Positions 8,355-15,940 of a stretch of 64,000 nucleotides of DNA are shown here, piece by piece (within the stretch, counting starts at the first letter, position 1; each line of letters opens with the position of its first letter). Below the pieces are notes generated by a model that did not search any database, was not told the origin of the DNA, and saw nothing but the letters and a program-made list of their open reading frames with translations. The position numbers and the translations under genes were made by a program. Where the stretch lies: contig CAWDAZ010000001.1 in NCBI GenBank assembly GCA_963800475.1, positions 682,001 to 746,000 on the forward strand, in the 5' to 3' direction. This DNA is from Palsa-465 sp963800475 (GTDB taxonomy: Bacteria; Actinomycetota; Thermoleophilia; Solirubrobacterales; Solirubrobacteraceae).

Positions 8355-9626
8355 ATGAACTGGGAGCTTGCGATCGTTGCCGCGAGCGTGCTGGCCGTGG
8401 CGGGGGTGTCGCGCCGGCTGACCGATGCGGCAGTGACCCCGGCGATGGCGTTTGTCGTGATCGGGCTGCTCGTGGGGCCGCTCGTGCTCGACGAGGTCAC
8501 CGTGGCTCCCTCCGGTGCGACCGTCCGTACGCTGGCCGAGGCGACGTTGACCGTGGTTCTGTTCGCGGACGCCTCCCGGATCAAGCTGCGCGCACTGCGG
8601 AGGGAGTACGCCGTTCCGCTGCGGCTGCTGGCGATCGGGTTGCCGCTCACGATCGCCCTCGGCGCGGTCCTGGCGGGCACGATCCTGACCCAGCTGAGCG
8701 TCGCCGAAGCGGTCGTTCTGGCAGTGGTGCTGGCACCGACGGACGCGGCCCTCGGCCAGGCGGTCGTGGCAGAGCCGCGACTCCCTTCGCGGATCCGTCA
8801 GGGGCTGAACGTAGAGAGTGGGCTCAATGACGGAATCTGCGTGCCGCTGCTGCTGATCGCGCTCGCGGTGGCAGACGTAGAGGACAAGGGCGCCACTGGC
8901 TCGCACGCGGTCAGAATCGTTGCCGAGGAGCTCGGTTACGGGATCCTCGGCGGCGTCGCGGCGGGGTTGGCCGCGGCCGCGGTCGTGTCGCTCTCGAATC
9001 GCCGAAATCTGTTGACGGGCTCGTGGCTGCAGGTGATCCCGGTGGCGGGTGCCGCCCTCGCGTATGGGGTGGCAACCGCGCTCGGGGGGTCGGGGTTCAT
9101 CGCGGCCTTCATCGCGGGGGCAATCTTCGGAGCGCTGGTGAGCCGCGAGTCCGAAGAGGCCTCTCGTCTGAACGAGGAGCTTGCGGGTCTGCTCGGCGGC
9201 GTCACGTTCTTGATCTTCGGCGCGGTCCTGCTTGGCCCGGCGCTGAAGCACCTGAGCTGGCAGATCCTGCTCTACGCCGCACTCAGCCTGACGCTGATCC
9301 GCATCCTGCCGGTCGCCGTCGCGATGATCCACAGCGGAGCGAGGTGGCGAACAGTTGGATTCCTGGGCTGGTTCGGTCCACGAGGTCTGGCCTCGATCGT
9401 GTTTGCGGTGCTCTCCGTCCAGGAGGCGCACCTGCCGGCGGCCAACACGATCCTGGTCGCGGCGTACCTGACGGTCGGGATCTCGGTGTTCGCGCACGGC
9501 TTCACCGCTGCACCGCTCGCACGACGCTACGCACGCTGGTACGAATCGCATCCGCGCCAGCGCCGCCCGGAGATGGAGAGCGTCCCCGCACCACACCACC
9601 GCGTGCGCCTTGGGGGCCCGACCTGA
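8355..9626 (+). CDS. Cation:proton antiporter (CPA1/NhaP-like)
   Basis: A 423-residue polytopic protein with about 12 TM segments spread over residues 1-395. LAPTDAALGQAVV is the TDxA-type unwound helix, and NVESGLNDGICVPLLLI carries the ND pair that binds and carries the cation in NhaP/NHE exchangers. GWFGPRGLASIVF is the conserved arginine helix. It exchanges Na+ (or K+) for H+ across the inner membrane for pH and salt homeostasis. No C-terminal regulatory domain follows. It is monocistronic; a hairpin follows the stop. Confidence 0.9.
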   Translation: MNWELAIVAASVLAVAGVSRRLTDAAVTPAMAFVVIGLLVGPLVLDEVTVAPSGATVRTLAEATLTVVLFADASRIKLRALRREYAVPLRLLAIGLPLTIALGAVLAGTILTQLSVAEAVVLAVVLAPTDAALGQAVVAEPRLPSRIRQGLNVESGLNDGICVPLLLIALAVADVEDKGATGSHAVRIVAEELGYGILGGVAAGLAAAAVVSLSNRRNLLTGSWLQVIPVAGAALAYGVATALGGSGFIAAFIAGAIFGALVSRESEEASRLNEELAGLLGGVTFLIFGAVLLGPALKHLSWQILLYAALSLTLIRILPVAVAMIHSGARWRTVGFLGWFGPRGLASIVFAVLSVQEAHLPAANTILVAAYLTVGISVFAHGFTAAPLARRYARWYESHPRQRRPEMESVPAPHHRVRLGGPT

Positions 9627-9632
9627 CACGTG

Positions 9633-9664
9633 AGCGGCCCGCCGGATGGGCTCGACGGGCCGCT
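9633..9664 (+). terminator. GC-rich hairpin after the antiporter gene
   Basis: AGCGGCCCG (9633-9641) pairs perfectly with CGGGCCGCT (9656-9664) around a 14-base loop, directly after the antiporter stop. There is no U tract, as is common for terminators in high-GC actinobacteria. Confidence 0.45.
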
Positions 9665-9700
9665 GAAAGCACCGCTGGGCCCCGACCTTGCGGAGCCTTC

Positions 9701-9765
9701 TGTCATGCGCCCGAGAGGACTCGAACCTCCGCGGGAGTTGTCTCCCACAAGGCCCTCAACCTTGC
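9701..9765 (-). repeat. 3' fragment of tRNA-Leu: left copy of a 65-bp direct repeat (att-like site)
   Basis: 64 of 65 bases match 12961-13025; the single difference is at 9731. Read on the minus strand it covers tRNA-Leu(GAG) from the first base of the anticodon arm to the 3' end plus five bases beyond. The 5' acceptor strand and D arm are missing, so it is not a functional tRNA. A partial tRNA 3' end at the far side of an insertion, in the same orientation as the intact gene, is the classic footprint of tyrosine-recombinase integration. Confidence 0.85.
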
Positions 9766-9937
9766 TCGGCGTAGCGGCTCTCGGCGGAGACGGCGGCGTG
9801 ACCGCGTTTGACCCAAAGCGGCAGTCCCGGGTTGTGGCCAAGGGCCTGGCTAACCGACCGTCCGTAGTCGTCCGCCGGCGCGTGCCCAACTTCCCGGATG
9901 ACGGTCGAGCCTGCCAGGCGCGAGCATCATCTATGAC

Positions 9938-10552
9938 ATGCCTGAGCTGAGGCCCAAGAAAGCGCCGCTTCCTCCCCGCTGGTTCATCCGGCTCTTCTGG
10001 ATCATCCACCGCGGCGTGTACCGCGCGACGAGAAGCCGATTCGGTCTGTGGCGGCCGAAGCCCGGCGGTTGGGGCGCCATGTGTCTTCGGACCATCGGGC
10101 GGCGGACAGGCCGAGTCCACCCGGTCGTGGTCGGCTACTTTGAGGACGGCCCGAACCTCGTCACCATGGCCATGAACGGCTGGGGCAACACCGAACCGGC
10201 CTGGTGGCTGAACCTTCAAGCACATCCCGACGTGAGCGTGGATCTCGTGGACGGGCCCCGCCAAGTCACCGGCCGCGCGGCACACGGTGACGAGCGCGCC
10301 CGTCTTTGGGCTCGATGGCAACAGATCGACAAGAACCTCGATGCCTATGCAGCGCGCCGACCCGTGGAAACCCCGGTCGTTGTTTTCGAGCCGCGCAGCA
10401 GCCGGAGAGCAGATGGCAGCGCGAGCGGCCTCACGCATCGAGCCGAGGATGGGCCCGGCGCTGAAGATCCGGTTGAAGGAGTCCGCCCGGCTGTGCCGGC
10501 AGCTTCGTTCGAGGCGGGCGCGCCTACGGCGGGCACCGTCAAACGGACGTGA
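9938..10552 (+). CDS. Nitroreductase-family deazaflavin (F420)-dependent oxidoreductase (Ddn-like) with long tail
   Basis: Residues 1-150 match the Ddn/DUF385 split beta-barrel family that uses reduced F420: RTIGRRTGRVHPVVVGYFEDG, then WWLNLQAHPDVSVDLVDG and a terminal TPVVVFEPR. Family members usually stop near this point. Here about 50 low-complexity residues continue to 10552, which may reflect a recent frameshift or extension. The next gene starts on the overlapping GTGA, which argues that this stop is used. It is the first island gene and its cofactor links it to fbiC at 61.5 kb. Confidence 0.8.
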   Translation: MPELRPKKAPLPPRWFIRLFWIIHRGVYRATRSRFGLWRPKPGGWGAMCLRTIGRRTGRVHPVVVGYFEDGPNLVTMAMNGWGNTEPAWWLNLQAHPDVSVDLVDGPRQVTGRAAHGDERARLWARWQQIDKNLDAYAARRPVETPVVVFEPRSSRRADGSASGLTHRAEDGPGAEDPVEGVRPAVPAASFEAGAPTAGTVKRT

Positions 10553-11550
10553 GGGCCGTCGTCTACGACCGCTACGGACCGCCATCCGCGCTGCGGGTTG
10601 ATGATGTCGCCATCCCGACTCCGGCCCCGGGGCAGGTGCTGGTCAAGATCGCGGCAACATCGGTCAACCTCAGCGACTGGGAGACACTGCGCGGCTCGCC
10701 GATGTACGCCCGGCTGGGCGGATTGCGTTCGCCCGCGCGCCGCACGCTGGGCTCCGATATCGCCGGGTGGGTGGAGGCGGTCGGCCAGGGCGTGACTCGG
10801 TTGCGAACCGGTGACCAGGTATACGGCGACAACCTGGCGCTGAAGGGCGGCTTCGCCGAGTACGCCGTCGCGGCCGAATCAGCCCTCGCCCACAAGCCGG
10901 CAGAGCTGACCTTCGCGCAGGCATCGACGATCCCTCAAGCGGGAGCCATCGCGCTGCAAGGAACCGCAGGCGCCGCGGCCGGACACCGGGTGCTGATCAA
11001 CGGGGCCGGGGGAGGCTCAGGGTCATTCGCGGTCCAGTTGGCCAGGCGGCTGGGGGCGCACGTGACCGGAGTCGACAACGCCGCCAAACTGAAGTTCATG
11101 CGGGCGCTCGGCGCGGATGACGTGATCGACTACCGCGAAGAGGATTTCACCCAGTCCGAGCTCCCCTACGACTTGATCCTCGATCTGGTCGCGTCCCGGT
11201 CGGTGTTCGCCTACCGCCGTGCACTCGCCCGCGGCGGCCGTTATCGCTGCGTCGGAGGTCCCGTGCGAGCGCTGGTGCAGGTGATGACCGTCGGCTGGAT
11301 CGCCGGCCGACTTACCAACCGCCGGATGGGCATACTCGCTGTGCGAACAGGCCCCGCCCATTTCGAGGCCCTCGCCGACTTCTGCATCGCTGGGAAGGTC
11401 GCAATCCACATCGACCGCACCTTCGGACTCGACGAGGTACCCGATGCGCTCGCCTACGTCGGTGACGGTCATGCCCTCGGCAAGGTCGTCGTCATGATCG
11501 ACAAGGCGGCCGAGGACGGGCAGAACACGAACCAACGGTCTCTGCACTAG
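10549..11550 (+). CDS. NAD(P)-dependent MDR oxidoreductase (quinone oxidoreductase/zinc-less alcohol dehydrogenase type)
   Basis: A 333-residue medium-chain dehydrogenase/reductase. The GroES-like N-terminus runs to about residue 110 (ATSVNLSDWETLRG, GGFAEYAV). The Rossmann domain carries INGAGGGSGSFAVQLARRLG as its nucleotide loop. The catalytic zinc Cys/His ligands and the four-Cys structural zinc loop are absent, so an NADPH-dependent quinone or enone reductase is more likely than an alcohol dehydrogenase. The GTG start overlaps the stop of the upstream deazaflavin oxidoreductase, so the two redox enzymes are probably coexpressed. Confidence 0.87.
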   Translation: MRAVVYDRYGPPSALRVDDVAIPTPAPGQVLVKIAATSVNLSDWETLRGSPMYARLGGLRSPARRTLGSDIAGWVEAVGQGVTRLRTGDQVYGDNLALKGGFAEYAVAAESALAHKPAELTFAQASTIPQAGAIALQGTAGAAAGHRVLINGAGGGSGSFAVQLARRLGAHVTGVDNAAKLKFMRALGADDVIDYREEDFTQSELPYDLILDLVASRSVFAYRRALARGGRYRCVGGPVRALVQVMTVGWIAGRLTNRRMGILAVRTGPAHFEALADFCIAGKVAIHIDRTFGLDEVPDALAYVGDGHALGKVVVMIDKAAEDGQNTNQRSLH

Positions 11551-11775
11551 GCCAGTCGCCGTCGCAAACCAGCAGGACACGGCGTTCCGCTGCCGGGAGG
11601 GGGTCAGGGCGCCCGCGTGGTTGCTGGTCGCGTTCGCGATGTAGCGTGGTGGAGCATTGCTCCTGCTCGTCCGAGCGGGGAGCGTCATCAGTCGTCGAGT
11701 GCTTCTCCATGGCCGCGACGAAGCAGGAGCGGTCTCAATCTTCGCGGTGGAAGTGTCGATAGCCTGCGCAGCGTG

Positions 11776-12195
11776 ATGTCCGGCCTACTCGACGGGCGTT
11801 GCCTGTGCGGGCGCCTGACCTACCGCTGCGACGGCGAGCCCCTGGTGACGGTCGTCTGCCACTGCAAGGACTGCCAGCGCCAGACAGGGACGGCCTTCTC
11901 GATCTTCGTCGTCGTCCCGCGCGCAACGCTCCATGTCGGGGGCGACACGCTCGCCACGTATGTGACCGTGGGGGCCGATTCCGGCGAGGAACGTCAGCGC
12001 CAGTTCTGCTCGAAGTGCGGTTCGCCCGTCGTCACGCTGTTGGCCGAGCAGCCGGAGCTCGCGGTCATCAAGGCGGGAACGCTCAACGACCCCTCGTGGC
12101 TGTCGCCCACACTTGAGGTTTGGTGCGGCTCGGCTCAGCCGTGGCTTGCGCCCATCGAGAACAGCAGGCGGCTCGCCCGCGGCATGCCGGTCTGA
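11776..12195 (+). CDS. GFA family (glutathione-dependent formaldehyde-activating-like) zinc protein
   Basis: A 139-residue protein with the full set of GFA zinc cysteines: CLCG near residue 9, CHCKDC near residue 30 and CSKCG near residue 80. FCSKCGSPV and the terminal W-rich segment are also characteristic. GFA-fold proteins bind two zinc ions; most actinobacterial members have no proven formaldehyde or glutathione role. The ATG at 11776 was chosen because upstream residues are arginine-rich and unlike the family. It is preceded by 225 bases in which I see no gene. Confidence 0.87.
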   Translation: MSGLLDGRCLCGRLTYRCDGEPLVTVVCHCKDCQRQTGTAFSIFVVVPRATLHVGGDTLATYVTVGADSGEERQRQFCSKCGSPVVTLLAEQPELAVIKAGTLNDPSWLSPTLEVWCGSAQPWLAPIENSRRLARGMPV

Positions 12196-12338
12196 CTGGA
12201 CAGCTTCTACCAAGCACTAACTTCGTGCGGCCCGACGCCGGCTCCTGCATCGCCCGTGAAGGGCCAGAGTCGAAGCTCAGTTGCCCCTCGTACGGACCAC
12301 CAGGCCTGCGGAATCAGCGGGGTGGGGAGGCCTCTCGG

Positions 12339-12779
12339 CTAGCTCGACGAGACGGTCGTCAGACGGAAGACCGGATGGCGGGGCGCTTCGCCCTCAAACG
12401 CGTGGAGCGGTGAGGTCGGCGTGATATCGAAGAAGGGACGCACGACCCGTGCCTGCTGCAGGTATTGGCGGAGGACCGGTGCCGCGGCGGTGGGAGCTAC
12501 CTCTTCGATCTGAAGAGTCTCCGAGCGGCGTTTCCGGTGTAGCTGGACTTCGCCGGCCGCGCGGGCATTTCGGACCCAGCCAACCTCGCCGTAGGGCGCG
12601 ACAAGCCATCGGTCCCCGTTCTCGATCAGGGTCACCGGGGTCTCATAGCGCTTGCCCGTCCTGCGACCGCGCACCGTGAGGACGTAAGTGTGGGGGCCCG
12701 CCAGTCCGAGCCGCGCGAGTGGCTTGATCACGGTGTTGACGAGGCGGCGCGCTCCGCTCAATCGGTACGTCTGGGCCAT
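12339..12779 (-). CDS. Nitroreductase/deazaflavin-dependent oxidoreductase family protein (short form)
   Basis: A 146-residue protein of the Ddn/F420-dependent split-barrel superfamily: LTVRGRRTGKRYETPVTL, then APYGEVGWVRNARAAGEVQL and a C-terminal HPVFRL. These positions match where the family contacts F420 and packs the barrel. It lacks the long N-terminal helix of true Ddn. It is the only minus-strand gene in the putative island and is the second deazaflavin-type gene there. Confidence 0.8.
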   Translation of the reverse strand: MAQTYRLSGARRLVNTVIKPLARLGLAGPHTYVLTVRGRRTGKRYETPVTLIENGDRWLVAPYGEVGWVRNARAAGEVQLHRKRRSETLQIEEVAPTAAAPVLRQYLQQARVVRPFFDITPTSPLHAFEGEAPRHPVFRLTTVSSS

Positions 12780-12927
12780 CAGCCGGACAGCCTAGCTTGG
12801 CTGGGCCGCCGCTATCGCAAAGCAGTGGCCCCGACGGATCGAATCTCGACCGTCCTCCCTCGACCAGGAAACGAGCATGTTGAATGCCCACACCCGCGGA
12901 CGGAAGTCGCGAGCGGCCGGGGGACAT

Positions 12928-12958
12928 AAAAAGCCTCGTCATGCAGTCATGCGGGGCT
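12928..12958 (-). terminator. Intrinsic terminator downstream of tRNA-Leu
   Basis: On the minus strand a long stem (7 bp, one bulge, then 4 bp around a 4-base loop; bases 12932-12958) is followed by a T run at 12931-12928. It lies 8 bases past the tRNA 3' end. No similar hairpin follows the partial copy at 9701, so if the island was inserted the terminator came with it. Confidence 0.8.
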
Positions 12959-12960
12959 AT

Positions 12961-13051
<91 letters not shown>

Positions 13052-13192
13052 GTGGGCCCGCCAGTATAGCCCTGGGACCCGGAGCCGAAATCCGGTTGCG
13101 AGCGCGTCCGCCGGGTGGATGAAACCGATCTCGCCCGTTCGGCGCGCGGCGCGCACAGGGGTTGTGTCCGTCCGCGACCCTCGATACATTTC

Positions 13193-13206
13193 CGAACATG
13201 TGTTCG
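13193..13206. promoter_or_regulatory. LexA-binding SOS box upstream of lexA
   Basis: CGAACATGTGTTCG is a perfect match to the Gram-positive/actinobacterial LexA consensus CGAAC-N4-GTTCG. It lies 41 bases before the lexA start, as expected for autorepression. Confidence 0.93.
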
Positions 13207-13247
13207 ACGTGCCGGGACCTCGGGCCAAACGATCAAGGAGCGGACGG

Positions 13248-13859
13248 ATGGACCTGACCAAGCGTCAACAGGAGATCTTCGACTTCATCAAGCGGTATTC
13301 GGCGAAGTACGGATATCCGCCGACGGTGCGTGACATCGGCAAGGCCGTCGGGCTCGCGTCGTCGTCGACCGTTCACGCGCATCTCGCAAATCTGGAGAAG
13401 ATCGGGCTGCTGCGCCGCGACCCCACCAAGCCGCGAGCGATCGAGCTGCTCGACCGCGCCGTCGACGGGGTGCGGAGCCTGGTGCGTCCCGGCCTGCCCC
13501 TGGTCGGGCAGGTTGCCGCGGGCCAGCCGGTGCTCGCCGAGGAAAACATCGAGGACTACGTCCCGACGCCCGAGCTCGCCGGCGGCGAGAAGGGCGACTA
13601 CCTGCTGCGGGTTCGCGGCGACTCGATGATGAACATCGGGATCCTCGACGGCGACCTGGTCGTGGTCAAGCGCCAGGACGCGGCCGACGACGGCGACATC
13701 GTCGTCGCGCTGGTCGGCGAGGACGCGACCGTGAAGCGTTACTTCGAGGAATCCGACCACGTCCGGCTGCAGCCGGAGAACGACTCGATGGAGCCGATCC
13801 GCAGCCGCGAGGTCCGCGTGCTCGGGAAGGTCGTCGGGCTGATGAGGAGCTTGTCGTAG
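13248..13859 (+). CDS. lexA: SOS-response repressor LexA
   Basis: A 203-residue repressor/autoprotease. Residues 1-66 form the winged-helix DNA-binding domain (PPTVRDIGKAVGLASSSTVH as the HTH). The self-cleavage site is Ala91-Gly92 in QVAAGQP. The catalytic pair is Ser126 (RGDSMMNIGI) and Lys163 (ATVKRYF), spaced exactly as in E. coli LexA. RecA filaments trigger cleavage after DNA damage. The ATG has AAGGAG 7 bases upstream; a longer frame runs back into the tRNA and is not coding. A perfect SOS box indicates autoregulation. A zinc-ribbon gene follows immediately. Confidence 0.97.
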   Translation: MDLTKRQQEIFDFIKRYSAKYGYPPTVRDIGKAVGLASSSTVHAHLANLEKIGLLRRDPTKPRAIELLDRAVDGVRSLVRPGLPLVGQVAAGQPVLAEENIEDYVPTPELAGGEKGDYLLRVRGDSMMNIGILDGDLVVVKRQDAADDGDIVVALVGEDATVKRYFEESDHVRLQPENDSMEPIRSREVRVLGKVVGLMRSLS

Positions 13860-14069
13860 GTGAGCACCCTCACCCTGACACCCCTGGTTCTGGACCGCGT
13901 GGACGGCGAACCGACGCTCGACGCCCTGATCACGGGCGCCTGGGAGGGCTTGTCGGTTCGTCGCGCGGTCCGGTGCCCGGTGTGCGCGGGTGAGATGGAG
14001 CCGTTCGCAGGCCCCGACCTGGACCTGCTCGGCGGCCGCTGCACGGACTGCGGCTCGACGCTGGGGTAG
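13860..14069 (+). CDS. 69-residue zinc-ribbon protein cotranscribed with lexA
   Basis: The GTG start abuts the lexA stop with no gap, so translation is probably coupled and SOS-controlled. The first half is a short helix-rich segment. The second half has CPVC and, 25 residues on, CTDC, a four-cysteine zinc ribbon (RCPVCAGEMEPF...GRCTDCGSTL). I do not recognise a named family. A role alongside LexA is suggested only by position. Confidence 0.72.
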   Translation: MSTLTLTPLVLDRVDGEPTLDALITGAWEGLSVRRAVRCPVCAGEMEPFAGPDLDLLGGRCTDCGSTLG

Positions 14070-14119
14070 GGGGCACGCGTCGCGCCGGCGCGCGGCGCGG
14101 CGGCGTGCGGGCGCTCGAT

Positions 14120-14165
14120 CCGCCGCGGAGATGGTGGCCGCCGCGGAGATGGTGGCCGCCGCGGA
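14120..14165 (+). repeat. 18-bp tandem repeat, 2.5 copies
   Basis: CCGCCGCGGAGATGGTGG occurs at 14120-14137 and 14138-14155 without mismatch, followed by the first ten bases of a third copy. It is part of a structured stretch between the lexA operon and rnpB that holds no gene I can support. Confidence 0.8.
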
Positions 14166-14167
14166 AT

Positions 14168-14214
14168 GAGCGTGGTCGATTTGGGTCCACGATGGACCAA
14201 AACCGAGCACGCTC
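14168..14214. other. Long inverted repeat (22-bp arms, 3-base loop)
   Basis: GAGCGTGGTCGATTTGGGTCCA pairs with 14193-14214 at 19 of 22 positions around a CGA loop. As RNA it would form a long, nearly continuous hairpin. It lies about 100 bases after the lexA-zinc-ribbon stop. It could be that operon's terminator, but it has no U tract, and its length and small loop are unusual for that. A 13-base G run follows at 14226-14238. Confidence 0.7.
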
Positions 14215-14257
14215 AGGGCTGTCGCGGGGGGGGGGGGGCGTATCGGAGTCGCCGCGC

Positions 14258-14315
14258 GCGCTCCGGAGTGGACGCGGGCGCTCCGGGGTCGACGCGGACG
14301 CGGGGTCGACGCCGG
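14258..14315 (+). repeat. 20-bp imperfect tandem repeat before rnpB
   Basis: Copies at 14258-14277 and 14278-14297 (GCGCTCCGGRGTSGACGCGG) agree at 18 of 20 positions; a degenerate, shortened third copy follows to 14315. Confidence 0.65.
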
Positions 14316-14326
14316 ACGCTACCTCG

Positions 14327-14356
14327 CTCGACGCGGGCGCCTCGCCGAGCTATCCT
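14327..14356 (+). promoter_or_regulatory. Candidate rnpB promoter
   Basis: CTCGAC (-35-like) and TATCCT (-10-like) are 18 bases apart and would start transcription near 14362, where the RNase P RNA begins. Assignment rests on spacing and position only. Confidence 0.5.
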
Positions 14357-14361
14357 CGGAT

Positions 14362-14689
14362 CCGCAGGCTGAGCAATCGCGGAGGTGAACCCTTCGAGGA
14401 AAGTCCGGACATCACAGGGCAAGGTGGTCGGTAACGCCGACCCGGGGAAACCCGCGGGAAAGTGCCACAGAAATAACACCGCCTAAGCCTGGGGCCGCTG
14501 CAGAGCTCCAGGCCGGTAAGGGTGAAATGGTGCGGTAAGAGCGCACCGGCGTCGCGGTGACGCGGCGGCCAGGCAAACCCCACCTGATGCTAGGCCAAGC
14601 AGGACCGTTCGTAGGTGACCCGCCAAGGTCCGGGTAGGCCGCTCAGATGGATGACCGCTCACGACAGAATCCGGCTTACAGGCCTGCTA
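14362..14689 (+). ncRNA. rnpB: RNase P RNA (bacterial type A-like)
   Basis: The catalytic RNA of tRNA 5' processing. The 5' universal block GAGGAAAGTCCGGACATC (from about 14395) and the 3' block ACAGAATCCGGCTTAC (about 14663) are unmistakable. GCAGGC at 14364-14369 pairs with GCCTGC at 14682-14687 to close helix P1, which sets both ends. The P4 strands, the GGTAAGGGTGAAATGGTGCGGTA region and GACCGTTCGTAGGTGAC also fit. A strong terminator follows directly. Confidence 0.96.
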
Positions 14690-14690
14690 C

Positions 14691-14718
14691 GGAAAGCCCC
14701 GCTCCGGCGGGGCTTTCT
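14691..14718 (+). terminator. Intrinsic terminator of rnpB
   Basis: AAAGCCCCGC and GCGGGGCTTT form a perfect 10-bp stem (extendable by two pairs) around TCCG, immediately after the end of helix P1. Confidence 0.88.
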
Positions 14719-14878
14719 AGTGTGAATAACCCACGCAGCCGGCAGCTGCAAACCGGAGACTGCCTCTTCCCGTGGTGGTTGGCACTGCAGCGATCGCCAG
14801 CAGCCTCCTTCGCGTCGGCTCATCCGTAGACTTTCGTGCAACGCGGCTCGACAAGCCCGGGCGATCAGCCGCACGACG

Positions 14879-15226
14879 ATATCGAAGGGGCGATTACCAC
14901 GAACCTGTTTGCGTGCGACCGCCGTATTGGGCTCGCGTTCCGTGGGTCCACTGGTCGCGACCGCGCGTGCTTGCGCACGGGATCGAAACCCGCTGGATCG
15001 CCAACACCGACCAAGGGCGAACGGTCGGCGACTACATCTCAACCTTGTTCGTGGACGACTGGGTGATAGCGCTCTACGCCGATGCCACGCCACCGATTGG
15101 TTCTCAACTCTCGGGCTGCTCGACGATCACGCCCGCCACTGCGTGCGCGGCTCGGAGCCGTCGGAGCGCGACGAGGAGACCGCCGAGCTGATGGCTGTCG
15201 TCGGCCGGCTGATGGGGCGCGGCTGA
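14879..15226 (+). pseudogene. Frameshifted small conserved-looking gene downstream of rnpB
   Basis: No single frame covers this region, but two adjacent frames read as one protein. One frame gives VPWVHWSRPRVLAHGIETRW and then TVGDYISTLFVDDWVIALYA up to about 15090. Another gives DWFSTLGLLDDHARHC and a charged helix (SERDEETAELMAVVGRLM) to the stop at 15226. The join near 15090-15100 suggests a single-base indel, real or from sequencing. The start is uncertain. I cannot name a family. The rest of 14719-15257 holds nothing else I can support. Confidence 0.38.
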
Positions 15227-15257
15227 GAGTGTCCGGAGGCTCGGGGACCCCGGCGCC

Positions 15258-15884
15258 ATGACCGACCTCAGGCATCCCCTGTTCGCGCGGTTCTTCGATC
15301 GGCTCAGCCGGGTGATGGAGAAGGAGGTCGGTCGGTGGCGCGACCAGCTGCTCGACGGGCTCTCGGGCCGGGTGCTCGAGCTCGGTGCCGGGAACGGGAT
15401 CAACTTCTCGCACTATCCGGGGACGGTCGATGAGGTGATCGCGGTCGAGCCCGAGCCGTACATGCGCGCGAAGGCCGCGGCCGCCGCCGTGACGGCCCCC
15501 GTTCCCGTGACCGTCAAGCCCGGCATCGCCGACGCGATCGAGTTGCCCGACGCCAGCGTCGACGCCGCCGTCGCGAGCCTCGTGCTGTGTTCGGTGCCCG
15601 ATCAGGCCCGCGCGCTCGCGGAGCTCCACCGCGTGCTGAAGCCCGGGGGTGAGCTGCGGTTCCTCGAGCACGTGCGCTCGCGTGGTGCTCGGAAGGCGCG
15701 GGTCCAGGCGGCGGCCGACCGCACCGGGGTCTGGCAGCTGATCGCCGGTGGTTGCCACTGCAGCCGCGACACGGTGGGAGCGATCCGCGCGGCCGGGTTC
15801 GAGGTCGTACAAGTGGAGGATTTCGATCTCGGGCCGTCGTGGACGATCACAAATCCGCACGTGCTGGGCAGCGCCGTGCGGTAA
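15258..15884 (+). CDS. Class I SAM-dependent methyltransferase (UbiE/METTL7-like)
   Basis: A 208-residue methyltransferase. Motif I is VLELGAGNGINFSHYPG, followed by the acidic residue after strand 2 (AVEPEPYM). Motif IV is VDAAVASLVLCSVPD, and VLKPGGELRFLEHVRS is the post-I/motif VI segment. The overall pattern is closest to the Methyltransf_11 group that includes METTL7-like thiol or small-molecule methyltransferases. The substrate is not predictable. It precedes a secreted acylase but is separated from it by a 56-base gap. Confidence 0.88.
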   Translation: MTDLRHPLFARFFDRLSRVMEKEVGRWRDQLLDGLSGRVLELGAGNGINFSHYPGTVDEVIAVEPEPYMRAKAAAAAVTAPVPVTVKPGIADAIELPDASVDAAVASLVLCSVPDQARALAELHRVLKPGGELRFLEHVRSRGARKARVQAAADRTGVWQLIAGGCHCSRDTVGAIRAAGFEVVQVEDFDLGPSWTITNPHVLGSAVR

Positions 15885-15940
15885 CGTTGGTTCACAACGT
15901 CCGAGGGCCGGGGGGACCTTACCCGCAAGGGGGAGAAGAT

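Larger units (their letters stand above)
9766..12960. mobile_element. Putative small genomic island integrated at tRNA-Leu, no integrase
   Basis: The segment lies between the partial tRNA-Leu copy and the intact tRNA-Leu gene, on the 3' side of the intact gene, as expected for site-specific integration. It carries two nitroreductase/deazaflavin-type genes, an MDR oxidoreductase and a GFA-type protein. No integrase, excisionase, relaxase or phage gene is visible, so it is either a decayed element, one mobilised in trans, or the product of an ancient duplication. Codon third positions look less strictly G/C than in the flanking genes by eye; this was not quantified. Confidence 0.6.

Noticed and set aside
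9701..9765. A second functional tRNA-Leu gene
   Set aside because: The acceptor 5' strand and D arm are absent, so it cannot fold as a tRNA; it is a 3' fragment.
10549..11550. Zinc alcohol dehydrogenase
   Set aside because: Neither the catalytic zinc ligands nor the structural four-Cys loop is present.
14120..14315. CRISPR array
   Set aside because: Repeats are directly adjacent with no unique spacers, copy numbers are 2-3, and no cas gene is present.
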